Of a stretch of 55,384 nt of DNA, positions 50,101-55,384 are shown in pieces; positions within the stretch are counted from its first letter, which is position 1; every line of letters starts with the position of its first letter. The notes under the pieces were generated by a model. The model searched no databases. It was not told the DNA's origin and was given only the letters and a program-made list of their open reading frames with translations. Both the position numbers and the translations under genes were made by a program. Origin of the DNA: Marinobacterium litorale DSM 23545 (lineage in GTDB: Bacteria; Pseudomonadota; Gammaproteobacteria; Pseudomonadales; Balneatricaceae); assembly GCF_000428985.1 (NCBI RefSeq), contig NZ_AUAZ01000026.1, positions 1 to 55,384 on the forward strand, written 5' to 3'.

Positions 50101-50803
50101 TGAACGCCCAGGCCTCTCCGCCCTCCGGCGCTACCAGCCAGTCTCCCCGGGGATTGACCAGCCAGGCCGGATAGCGGGAGTGTTTGGCCTCCTGTACATG
50201 CCCCAGGATGCGATCACCTTTCATGTTCAGGATAAGGAAACCGCCACTTCCGCCGGCCTCTGCGGGACGCAGCCGGATTGCCACACGCAGGGTCGGTTTA
50301 AAAGGCCGCTCTACCTGCCCCGCCTCCACGTTCAGATCGAAGCGGGAAATATAGATTGAGCCCGGCTCCAGCGAGAGAATTTTCTGACTGTAGTAGCGAC
50401 GCGATTTATCGGCCAGGGCACCCGCGCCAACACGATGCAGCAGCCCATTTTCAAGACGGTCTACCCGGAGGCGCTCGTAGCCGTTTTCATCGATCAGGCG
50501 TGCTTGAAAATACCGGGGATTGTTACGCAGAAAATAGACAAACGCGGTCTGCAGGTCGATCAGGTCGATCTCCGCGCGCACCAGTGCGGCTGAACGCTTT
50601 AAGCCCGCCAGGTGAGCCATCGTCTCTTCCAGCTCAAGCCCGATCAACTCACTCTGGATATTCAGCGACAGGGCGTGCTCATTAACGAGGGAATCAACGA
50701 TCTGGGATTTCCTTTGATCACTGATCCAGTAAAAAACGAGTAGCAATAACAGAGCAACAGGTAGCAGCAGATATTCGTAGCGGAGGGATCGTTTTATCTT
50801 CAT
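47102..50803 (-). CDS. Hybrid sensor kinase with two receivers and Hpt
   Basis: A 1233-residue kinase. Order: membrane span (about 10-25), large periplasmic cache-like sensor of about 290 residues, second span (AVYAFLVGLLSLIGFLVL), PAS domain, histidine kinase (H523 in MSHEIRTPMN, ATPase boxes NLLGNAIKFT, DTGVGIP, GGSGLGLTIC), a degenerate first receiver (IIIDTDLFADPDW), a complete second receiver (D953 in VLMDVHMPG) and an Hpt domain with H1100 (RVHQLKGAAGN). Signal can thus run His-Asp-His and on to the two response regulators encoded next. The start codon ATG 50803 lies about 120 bases from the tRNA fragment. Confidence 0.93.
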   Translation of the reverse strand: MKIKRSLRYEYLLLPVALLLLLVFYWISDQRKSQIVDSLVNEHALSLNIQSELIGLELEETMAHLAGLKRSAALVRAEIDLIDLQTAFVYFLRNNPRYFQARLIDENGYERLRVDRLENGLLHRVGAGALADKSRRYYSQKILSLEPGSIYISRFDLNVEAGQVERPFKPTLRVAIRLRPAEAGGSGGFLILNMKGDRILGHVQEAKHSRYPAWLVNPRGDWLVAPEGGEAWAFMFGRESGLKDYLGARSEQLYDGVSQSLVGPEGTYWLSQRVELPDSLQTSFYPEERWYLVTGITQSELSAAVTSQDELGFAVYAFLVGLLSLIGFLVLRRHRRMSEEIHERELEAKVRHANNIELHHEVERQTAEINKVLAFIRSITDHLPIVIAHWDESFCCRFINRESEAWFGIPSGKAVGKHLSEFVGNTLFASRQEFYQRVLNGLETRSQVWFQRSDGKRCLVDTLYIPFDVSGEERGFISVAQDVTEQHESEQALIELNAALDQRREEAEQATKAKSAFLANMSHEIRTPMNAIIGMLTILRESSLTDQQKSFVEKTYQASDALLHLLNDILDLSRLEANGVKVERVDFSVEELLQRTVDLFSVSADNKGLELSVEVDPRVPQRLISDPLRVGQILSNLLGNAIKFTGEGSVHLSIHEISSTDATTELAFVVSDTGVGIPQNRLVQVFDSFSQADDSTTRHFGGSGLGLTICRHLTHLLGGTLDVESELGKGSQFTLKLSCDLTPGVRRYDELELSSVELLLVTESKTLVRSVERYAHAWHINSVPIDSPRMLEEQVSQQTVSNYRVIIIDTDLFADPDWNGPASRCLSQCRDVERLGVVMVVPASSSEDDLKVYVQDGATLITRPLTPSRLYDAIVSLRSGLAQAQPAGAPMQRGSSLPPLSGVRILVVDDLALNRDVATQLLSRIGASFHAVDSGEAAVESVQTQRYQAVLMDVHMPGISGHEAARRIRELDIVQPRIIALSASVLDEDKQEAADAGMDAYLTKPLLLRELHKTLIELCTPEAGPEPEPIEAAQKIEAEKTEDGLPGFIDLNRAMSQLGGDRQLLERCLDAFSKSFSGLSRDLDRLRAEDDANQACARVHQLKGAAGNIADTSLAEAASQLEASLKQGEWSGFEQLQTLLREHLMRLTPRDEGPVLHAVNPLEDRSALTQWLEEIDQILEAHRVVPDDKLHAVLNSLKALRMENRARRLQDAVDMFDYPRAQAEIKEILEQLR

Positions 50804-50925
50804 TCAGCGCAGCTTGTCGCGACAGGAGGAGGTCCTCTGAATACTAGTTGCGTAGCAACTAAGCGACAAGCGTTTAGGTCTTCGATTTTGACTAAAGGAC
50901 CAGGAATGAACGGATAACCAGGAAA

Positions 50926-50950
50926 TGGTGCCCCGGACCGGAATCGAACT
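50926..50950 (-). other. tRNA 3'-end fragment, candidate attachment site
   Basis: On the minus strand the sequence ends TTCGATTCCGGT, then CCGGGGC, A and CCA: a T-loop, the 3' half of the T-stem, the 3' acceptor strand, the discriminator base and an encoded CCA. Upstream of AGTTCGATT the match stops, the 5' half of the T-stem does not pair, and no anticodon arm is found, so it is not a whole tRNA. Such fragments are left where an integrase recombines into the 3' end of a tRNA gene. The tRNA identity is not clear from this piece. Confidence 0.65.
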
Positions 50951-51195
50951 ACCGCGTATTCCGTGGCCTGCAGGCAAGTTGCTGTACTGGTGCTGTAATA
51001 GTTTGAGAGGGTGATAAAAAATCATGCCAAAAAATGGAAGAATTTGATGACCACTCATCTCTCTATTTTGTGACTATACCCCTCCGGCTTCACCTCCGTC
51101 TCGCCTTGCGCTTGCGGGTGCTCGCTTCGCTGCGCTCCCGGTCGCGGCGGACTGCGTTCAGCCGTCGGGTAGGCTTTATGTCCTATTTCACTAGA

Positions 51196-51216
51196 ACACC
51201 CATCCGGGTGTCTTTT
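51196..51216 (+). terminator. Rho-independent terminator upstream of the island genes
   Basis: ACACCC (51196-51201) and GGGTGT (51206-51211) pair around ATCC, followed by CTTTT. It would stop plus-strand transcription entering from the left, insulating the island promoter. No plus-strand gene lies directly before it. Confidence 0.7.
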
Positions 51217-51231
51217 CCCATCTGATAAATC

Positions 51232-51386
51232 CCCTATAAATTTATAATATATAGGGACCGGTTTTTATTAAGATGCTGATTTTAAAAGAAAAAGTCAAAA
51301 AATGACTGACACTAAAGTGTGTTATACATGGGTGCTGTGAACCCTGTATAGGGTTGTAGTAATACCTTGTGAACACACTTTAGTGT
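51232..51386 (+). promoter_or_regulatory. Palindrome-rich control or origin region of the island
   Basis: CCCTATA (51232-51238) faces TATAGGG (51250-51256). Then ACACTAAAGTGTGTT (51309-51323) and its exact complement AACACACTTTAGTGT (51372-51386) flank a perfect palindrome AACCCT-GTAT-AGGGTT (51340-51355). Each outer arm contains a smaller dyad, ACACT-AA-AGTGT. The whole is AT-rich and directly precedes the gene at 51429. It resembles a plasmid or phage operator or replication origin; which one cannot be decided. Confidence 0.6.
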
Positions 51387-51428
51387 TAGAATTTTGAGAA
51401 AATACAGTAGGCACACCAGAGGAAATCT

Positions 51429-51914
51429 ATGAAGTTGATACGGGAATCCAACCTACTTACTGTCCGTGAACGTGTTACCCGTAAGGTTAGCCATCACGTT
51501 GATCCAGTAGAAAAACGGGCTGTACTGTCTCGTATCAATGAGACAGCTTACTACCTTTACGATCACTATAGAACTGGGTTCTTTGCTGATGCGTCAGATA
51601 TCAGTGATGAGGTGATAGGTGAAACGATTGGTTGGCCTACGCGTAAGGTAGGTAAGTACCGTGTTGAACTCCAGAAAGCTGACCTCATCCGCATTATCAA
51701 GATTGGCTCAAGCAACAGGGCTATCACTAAGCTCATTGTAGGTATGGATAGAGTGGCCCTATCTGATGCTGGGTTGCCGGATAGCATCCAAGACAGTGCA
51801 GCCCTAAGGCGCATCAAGAAGTCTTTAAATATCAACTCTCCTCTTGATCTGGTGAGTAATATCAAGTCTATTCAGCAACGGTATGAAGAGATTACAGACG
51901 GGAAACAACTATGA
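51429..51914 (+). CDS. Putative DNA-binding regulator or replication protein of the island
   Basis: A 161-residue basic protein. The middle (about 35-90: LSRINETAYYLYDHYRTGFFADASDISDEVIGETIGWPTRKVGKYRVELQKADLIRI) reads as a winged helix-turn-helix: a helix pair in which the GWPTRKVGKYRVEL segment would recognise DNA. AGAGGAAA precedes ATG 51429. It is the first gene after a palindrome-rich region, which it may bind. It overlaps the next gene by four bases (ATGA). I cannot place it in a named family; a plasmid-type initiator or a repressor would both fit. Confidence 0.55.
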   Translation: MKLIRESNLLTVRERVTRKVSHHVDPVEKRAVLSRINETAYYLYDHYRTGFFADASDISDEVIGETIGWPTRKVGKYRVELQKADLIRIIKIGSSNRAITKLIVGMDRVALSDAGLPDSIQDSAALRRIKKSLNINSPLDLVSNIKSIQQRYEEITDGKQL

Positions 51915-52174
51915 CACCAACTGAGCTTAAAGAGCAGTACCTGAGCCAGTTCCGATCAGAGTTAGTGAAAGCCAAGAAAGTAGACACCCTACTCCTGATG
52001 GTAAAAAAGCGAGCGGCCGATGCTCGTATTCATTTCAATGAAGCTGTAGACAGTTACAAGTCCGCAGCTAAAGCCTATGCCAAGTACAAAAATGTACGGG
52101 CTGAAGCACTCTTCACAGCCGCTGATGAGCGGTTCCACCGACTCAAACCCTGGGATTACGATCACCATATCTGA
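51911..52174 (+). CDS. Hypothetical helical protein of the island
   Basis: An 87-residue protein, almost wholly helical and lysine/alanine-rich (RSELVKAKKVDTLLLMVKKRAADARIHFNEAVDSYKSAAKAYAKYKNVRAEALFTAADERFHRL). It is translationally coupled to the regulator gene by an ATGA overlap, which suggests a joint role. No family recognised. Confidence 0.55.
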   Translation: MTPTELKEQYLSQFRSELVKAKKVDTLLLMVKKRAADARIHFNEAVDSYKSAAKAYAKYKNVRAEALFTAADERFHRLKPWDYDHHI

Positions 52175-52225
52175 TGAGCAGGGCTCCGCCCTGTTGGGTG
52201 GTCATACCCACTACAGGAGCCCATC

Positions 52226-52576
52226 ATGGATTATTCCAACGAAATCGACATTGCCATTGAGAATGGCACCCTGGTTGAAGAACCCAAGCTGACAGAAGAT
52301 CTGTGGGCTGAGCGCTTCAAACCCATCCCTAATCCCTACACCCTCGGTATGGGCTACGACTACGGTCGGGGCTCCTGCCTAATGCTCACCGTCGATCTGG
52401 ACCGGTATCTGAAAGAGCACATAGTAGATCCTATGGCGATCTGGACTCTGATGGATGGTGAGGACCATGCCTATGGTTACATCGCCCAGGGCCGCCGTTA
52501 CGTAAATGCTATTGGTTGGTTCATTACGGAGTCTATACCGGCCTTTGAACTCCACTATGACATTGAGGTGGAGTGA
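52226..52576 (+). CDS. Hypothetical soluble island protein
   Basis: A 116-residue acidic protein with good ribosome site AGGAG six bases before ATG 52226. It contains FKPIPNPYTLGMGYDYGRGSCLML and AIWTLMDGEDHAYGYIAQGRRYVNAIGWFIT, mixed strand/helix in character; small proteins of this style are common in phages and plasmids, but no function can be named. Its stop overlaps the next start (TGATG). Two short hairpins lie in front of it (52186-52222). Confidence 0.6.
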   Translation: MDYSNEIDIAIENGTLVEEPKLTEDLWAERFKPIPNPYTLGMGYDYGRGSCLMLTVDLDRYLKEHIVDPMAIWTLMDGEDHAYGYIAQGRRYVNAIGWFITESIPAFELHYDIEVE

Positions 52577-52830
52577 TGCTTGAACCAGGTGACCTGCTAC
52601 TGGCACTGGATGAAGGCGTCTGGTCCCGCAGTAAGCGGATCCTGGTGTTCAGTGGATTTGCTGGAAACGATCTCTGGATTCACCCGGCAGGGGAACCTGA
52701 GTTCCTGGATTATGTACGCCCCTACCGGGTCCGTCCCCTCACCAAAGAAGAGCGCCTTGAATACCTGCTGACTGGTACTTTGGAGATCCTCAATGAGCAA
52801 GAAAAAACAAAAGGTGGACACACCTCGTAA
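52576..52830 (+). CDS. Small island protein, LTKEER family (1 of 3)
   Basis: An 84-residue protein beginning MLEPGDLLLALDEGVWSRSKRILVFSG and ending with VRPLTKEERLEYLLTGTLEIL. The same plan, a short beta-rich start then a C-terminal motif of the type LTKxExxEfLLT, recurs in the products at 52918 and 53172. Its start overlaps the previous stop (TGATG). SH3-like small beta domains often look like this, but that is a guess. Function unknown. Confidence 0.55.
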   Translation: MLEPGDLLLALDEGVWSRSKRILVFSGFAGNDLWIHPAGEPEFLDYVRPYRVRPLTKEERLEYLLTGTLEILNEQEKTKGGHTS

Positions 52831-52933
52831 AGGGGCTTGTTATCAACAAGTGAACCAGCCGGGGTTCATTCCTAAAAAAGTAAATCACCGGCTGCGCTAC
52901 CGTATAAGAGGTCCATTATGGGAACTGATCTAA
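52793..52933 (+). CDS. 46-residue basic protein overlapping two island genes
   Basis: A small frame with GGAG six bases before ATG 52793, overlapping the end of the previous gene in another frame and the first 16 bases of the next. The product is rich in Lys and Arg (MSKKKQKVDTPRKGACYQQV, FIPKKVNHRLRYRIRG). It fills the only gap in an otherwise gapless gene run. The composition fits a nucleic-acid-binding peptide, but no family was recognised. Confidence 0.4.
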   Translation: MSKKKQKVDTPRKGACYQQVNQPGFIPKKVNHRLRYRIRGPLWELI

Positions 52934-53175
52934 AGCCAGATGATCTTGTTGTAATAGATGATGTAATCTGGGGAGAATATAAAACCTTTTACCAAAGGGT
53001 AGGTAGTATTAAACGTTTGTTTTCTATACCTGCAGGTGGTGCAGAACCGGAAACGCTGTGCGTCATAGTGCAGAAATTAGAGGATAACTTATCGCTTACC
53101 ACGGAAGCTAAGTATGTACGTCAACTAACGAAAAAAGAAAAAGTGGAAGTACTACTAATGAGAGGCATTATATGA
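52918..53175 (+). CDS. Small island protein, LTKEER family (2 of 3)
   Basis: An 85-residue protein starting MGTDLKPDDLVVIDDVIW and ending YVRQLTKKEKVEVLLMRGII. The end corresponds to VRPLTKEERLEYLLTGTLE of the gene two places upstream. AGAGG lies before ATG 52918. It overlaps the following gene by four bases (ATGA). The DNA here is among the most AT-rich of the island. Function unknown. Confidence 0.5.
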   Translation: MGTDLKPDDLVVIDDVIWGEYKTFYQRVGSIKRLFSIPAGGAEPETLCVIVQKLEDNLSLTTEAKYVRQLTKKEKVEVLLMRGII

Positions 53176-53420
53176 CTCCTTGTGAAGAACGTGGGTACAA
53201 AGTAGGTGATTTGTTTCTTGTTATTGCTATTATTGGTATTTATCCATCAATACCTAAAGGGTCACTGGTAAAACTAAGCGATGATGATGGAACACATGCT
53301 CCATTTTTCAGCAAAGAAGGTGAAAATTACCGGTACTGTTTAAGTATAGACTGGGTAGTTCCCGCCACCCCTGAAAACCGTATTGAGTTTCTTTTGACTG
53401 ACTCAGTCGAAACAGAATAA
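53172..53420 (+). CDS. Small island protein, LTKEER family (3 of 3)
   Basis: An 82-residue protein, coupled by ATGA to the previous gene. It starts MTPCEERGYKVGDLFLVIAIIGIYPSIPKGSLVKL and ends DWVVPATPENRIEFLLTDSVETE, so the C-terminal pattern (P/L-T-x-E-x-R-x-E-F/Y-L-L-T) repeats that of the two genes before it. Together the three look like diverged tandem copies. Function unknown. Confidence 0.5.
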   Translation: MTPCEERGYKVGDLFLVIAIIGIYPSIPKGSLVKLSDDDGTHAPFFSKEGENYRYCLSIDWVVPATPENRIEFLLTDSVETE

Positions 53421-53472
53421 CCCCGCCTCCGGCGGTCATCCCGGTCTGTTAACAAACCACCGGAGAAATTCC

Positions 53473-54468
53473 ATGACCGCTTATACCAATTTGACAGGGA
53501 TCCCCCTGTCTGTCGCGCTATGGTTAACAACTGATGATTATGACTATGATCAGCGTAGTAACCATATCTCGGCTACCACACTCCTCAAACCCGTTCGCCA
53601 GATCGTTCTGAGCGCCCGTGTACCGCCTCAGGATGCGATTCCTGATATTGCCTCACTGGTACCTTCCCGAATGGGATCAGCTATTCACGGGCAAATTGAG
53701 CAGTCCTGGCTCAAGCGTTATAAAGAGGGCTTAATTGCCCTGGGCTATCCACAGAAAGTCGTGGATAAAGTCCGAGTCAATCCAACCCCTGAAGAAGCAG
53801 TCGGCGATATTATTCCTGTGTATCTGGAACGCCGTGCTGAGCGTCATATTGATGGCTATGTAGTATCCGGAAAATTCGATTTTGTAGCGGATGGACGCCT
53901 GGAAGATTTTAAATCTACCGGCGTTTTCACCTACATGAGTAATTCGAATGATGCAAAATACATCAAGCAGGGTAGTATATACCGCTGGCTCAATCCCGAT
54001 ATTATTACTCAAGACCGTATGGCTATTCAGTTTATTTTTACTGACTGGAGCCGCCAGCGTGCTTCTATTGAACGTGCTAAAGGGTATCCGCAAAATCGGA
54101 CACTCGAGCATGTTTTGCCTTTAGATAGCCCTGCTGCAACTGAAGCCTGGATTCGTACCAAACTGAGCCAGATCACTCAATATCAAACAGCACCGGATGA
54201 ATTAATCCCACGCTGTACGGATGAGGATCTATGGCGTAAATCCCCAGTTTGGAAGTACTACAAAAACAAGGACAAGATGAGCCGGTCCACTAAAAACTTT
54301 GATACTCAGGGAGAAGCCAATATCCGTTTAGCGGAAGATGGGTATACCGGGGTTGTTGTTGAAGTTAAAGGTAAAGTGACTGCTTGTAAGTATTGTTCAG
54401 CTTTCCCTGTCTGCAAACAAAAAGACGAATACCTGAAAAGTGGCGAACTAGAAATTGAGGAGCTGTGA
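53473..54468 (+). CDS. Phage-type PD-(D/E)XK exonuclease with cysteine cluster
   Basis: A 331-residue nuclease. The PD-(D/E)XK core reads HIDGYVVSGKFDFVADGRLEDFKSTG (about 130-155): D in GKFDF, then E-D-F-K as the (D/E)xK element. SRMGSAIHGQIEQSW (about 66) supplies the first motif and YIKQGSIYRW the conserved Q-x-x-x-Y helix, as in RecB/Cas4-like nucleases. At the end C305, C308 and C314 (CKYCSAFPVC) with an earlier cysteine (PRCTDEDLW) may bind an iron-sulphur cluster. Phages use such enzymes for recombination or DNA end processing. A Cas4 role is not supported, as no CRISPR genes are seen. Confidence 0.8.
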   Translation: MTAYTNLTGIPLSVALWLTTDDYDYDQRSNHISATTLLKPVRQIVLSARVPPQDAIPDIASLVPSRMGSAIHGQIEQSWLKRYKEGLIALGYPQKVVDKVRVNPTPEEAVGDIIPVYLERRAERHIDGYVVSGKFDFVADGRLEDFKSTGVFTYMSNSNDAKYIKQGSIYRWLNPDIITQDRMAIQFIFTDWSRQRASIERAKGYPQNRTLEHVLPLDSPAATEAWIRTKLSQITQYQTAPDELIPRCTDEDLWRKSPVWKYYKNKDKMSRSTKNFDTQGEANIRLAEDGYTGVVVEVKGKVTACKYCSAFPVCKQKDEYLKSGELEIEEL

Positions 54469-54469
54469 C

Positions 54470-54826
54470 ATGATCAAACTGATCAAGAAAATTCTGTCGA
54501 TGATTTTCCCAAGTGCTGAGCCAGTGGCTGAAACGCCTAAGCGTAAACGCCGTTCTCCTACGCACCGGGATACTACCAAACTGACCCAGTGGCACTACGA
54601 TATTATCGTGCACCGCCATGCAGCTTGGTTGTATCACAATAAAACGCATTCCCATGCTGAGCGCCGTTCAGCTCAAGATCTGGTAAACGAGATCAATAGC
54701 CTGATGGGTACTCAGAAGTCTCATCGTGCATTGGCGCGTATCTGGAATGGTGAACTCCAGCGGGAGGATCTACCTGAAGCCCATGATGTTGCGATGTCAG
54801 AAGATACCACCCAGCAAGTAGCGTGA
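54470..54826 (+). CDS. Hypothetical basic protein of the island
   Basis: A 118-residue protein with a hydrophobic/basic start (MIKLIKKILSMIFPSAEP), a basic patch PKRKRRSPTHRDTTKLTQWHYDIIVHRHAAWLYHNKTHSHAERRSAQDLVNEIN and an acidic end. The central part could be a helix-turn-helix (HRALARIWNGELQREDLP follows), so DNA binding is possible. Start ATG 54470 overlaps the nuclease stop region; GAGGAG lies eight bases upstream. It is probably co-transcribed with the nuclease. No family recognised. Confidence 0.55.
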   Translation: MIKLIKKILSMIFPSAEPVAETPKRKRRSPTHRDTTKLTQWHYDIIVHRHAAWLYHNKTHSHAERRSAQDLVNEINSLMGTQKSHRALARIWNGELQREDLPEAHDVAMSEDTTQQVA

Positions 54827-54834
54827 GGTGCTGA

Positions 54835-55077
54835 ATGAAGTATTTACAGCGTGACCTCGAAAATCCGACCTTTCACCCGCTATCAGAGCAGTTGGTAGAT
54901 GTACTCTGTGAACGCGTTGAAAATGATGACCGGCTGTTCTTTCGGGTACTGGTTAGCTACGTGTTCTCCAAAGTTGCAGCCATGATGCGAACTTCGGTTG
55001 ATACGACTGACAAAGGAAATATTCCGGTCAGTCAGTTTGTACTAATGGGTTCGAAAGTAAGCGAACATCATTTATAA
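54835..55077 (+). CDS. Hypothetical protein, possibly truncated by the IS630 element
   Basis: An 80-residue protein (MKYLQRDLENPTFHPLSEQL to SQFVLMGSKVSEHHL) with GAGG six bases before its start. It ends 40 bases before the transposase start, within DNA that likely belongs to the IS end (GTAAGCGAACATCATTTATAATG), so the last residues may not be native. The body is helical. Function unknown. Confidence 0.5.
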   Translation: MKYLQRDLENPTFHPLSEQLVDVLCERVENDDRLFFRVLVSYVFSKVAAMMRTSVDTTDKGNIPVSQFVLMGSKVSEHHL

Positions 55078-55117
55078 TGTAGGCTCCGTTCGCCAAGCTT
55101 ATCGGATATTTACACAC

Positions 55118-55384
55118 ATGCGCCACGATGACGGTCGTAAACTTGATCACAAAACATTAGAAGCCATTCGCGTTCGCGCCGTTCAACGGGTCATGGATGG
55201 CGAGAGTCCAGAAGTCGTCATCAAAGCGCTGGGGATGAGCCGAGCACGAATCTATGAATGGCTGGCTGCCTACCGCGAGGGTGGCTTTGACGCGCTCAAG
55301 GCCAAGCAGATTTCCGGTCGTCCCAAGAAACTGAGCGGTGCTCAGATCCGGGAGCTGTATATCTGGATAACGACCTTTACGCCG
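55118..55384 (+). mobile_element. IS630-type transposase, 5' part, cut by window edge
   Basis: From ATG 55118 an open frame of 89 codons runs off the window. It has an N-terminal helix-turn-helix (VIKALGMSRARIYEWLAAYREGGFDALKAK) followed by SGRPKKLSGAQIRELYIWI, the winged-helix pair typical of IS630/Tc1-mariner-type transposases in bacteria. The catalytic DDE part lies beyond the window. The likely left end is around 55055-55080, before the gene. Insertion of such elements is usually at TA. Confidence 0.85.

Larger units (their letters stand above)
50804..51428. other. Non-coding junction between host operon and right-hand island
   Basis: No convincing gene lies in these 625 bases. In order it holds the leader of the kinase operon, a fragment of a tRNA 3' end (50926-50950), a G/C-rich simple stretch (about 51090-51165), a plus-strand terminator (51196-51216) and an AT-rich, palindrome-rich control region (51232-51386) before the first island gene. 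From about 51000 on base composition is visibly more AT-rich than in the host genes. Confidence 0.6.

Noticed and set aside
50926-51005. A complete tRNA gene on the minus strand
   Set aside because: Only the T-loop, the 3' half of the T-stem, the acceptor strand and CCA fit; the 5' half of the T-stem does not pair and no anticodon or D arm is present.
51034-51225. A 63-codon plus-strand frame before the island genes
   Set aside because: Composed of Arg/Leu/Ser-rich low-complexity sequence from a simple GC-rich stretch; unlikely to be translated.
53473-54468. Cas4-type CRISPR nuclease
   Set aside because: The fold and cysteines resemble Cas4, but no repeats, Cas1 or other Cas genes are seen; phage exonucleases share these features.

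Overview
The window reads as a stretch of gammaproteobacterial chromosome at the replication terminus. The host genes are fairly GC-rich, and the set seen (TamA/TamB, RimO, a full urease cluster, PuuA/PuuB, many GGDEF/EAL proteins) together with an E. coli-like dif site fits a marine, Oceanospirillales-type bacterium. The genus cannot be fixed from the sequence alone.

Layout. (1) 1-1347: the 5' end of an IS110-type transposase gene running off the left edge, a MazG-like pyrophosphohydrolase and a small membrane protein. (2) 1348-8641: an inovirus (filamentous phage) prophage of about 7.3 kb lying between two dif-like XerC/XerD sites. It has regulators on + and a tightly packed replication, coat and assembly block on -, including several tiny membrane-protein genes. 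(3) 8.8-18.6 kb: a small hypothetical gene, a NarL-type response regulator between two hypotheticals, a KfrA-like DNA-binding protein with a palindromic operator, rimO, and tamB-tamA. (4) 18.8-21.1 kb: a membrane-bound PAS-GGDEF-EAL protein. (5) 21.4-36.3 kb: a nitrogen-scavenging block. It holds ureABCEFG with a mini HupE/UreJ gene, allantoicase, an RpiR-type regulator, a PuuE-type allantoinase, an ammonium transporter fused to PAS-PAS-GGDEF-EAL, a PHP-glycosyltransferase fusion, and ureD standing nearly 10 kb away from ureA. (6) 36.4-44.0 kb: a chemoreceptor, puuB, two divergent puuA-type ligases and an inositol-monophosphatase-family enzyme. (7) 44.0-50.8 kb: a three-gene signalling operon (hybrid kinase with Hpt, REC-GGDEF, REC-PAS-GGDEF-EAL). 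(8) 50.9 kb to the end: a fragment of a tRNA 3' end, then an AT-richer island of small phage/plasmid-type genes with a PD-(D/E)XK exonuclease and a palindrome-rich control region, ending in an IS630-type transposase cut by the window edge.

How the genes fit together. Allantoinase and allantoicase would turn allantoin into ureidoglycolate and urea, and urease would release ammonium. Sequences matching the sigma-54 promoter consensus lie in front of ureA, allantoicase and the ammonium-transporter fusion, which suggests one nitrogen-limitation regulon. The fusion protein would couple ammonium sensing or transport to cyclic-di-GMP turnover inside the same locus that makes ammonium. The Puu-type genes add polyamine nitrogen salvage next door.

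The most striking items are the Amt-PAS-PAS-GGDEF-EAL fusion with its sigma-54 promoter and perfect upstream palindrome, the dif-integrated inovirus with a shortened Zot protein and duplicated zinc-ribbon tail, and the palindrome-rich control region of the right-hand island. All function calls come from motif reading without database searches.
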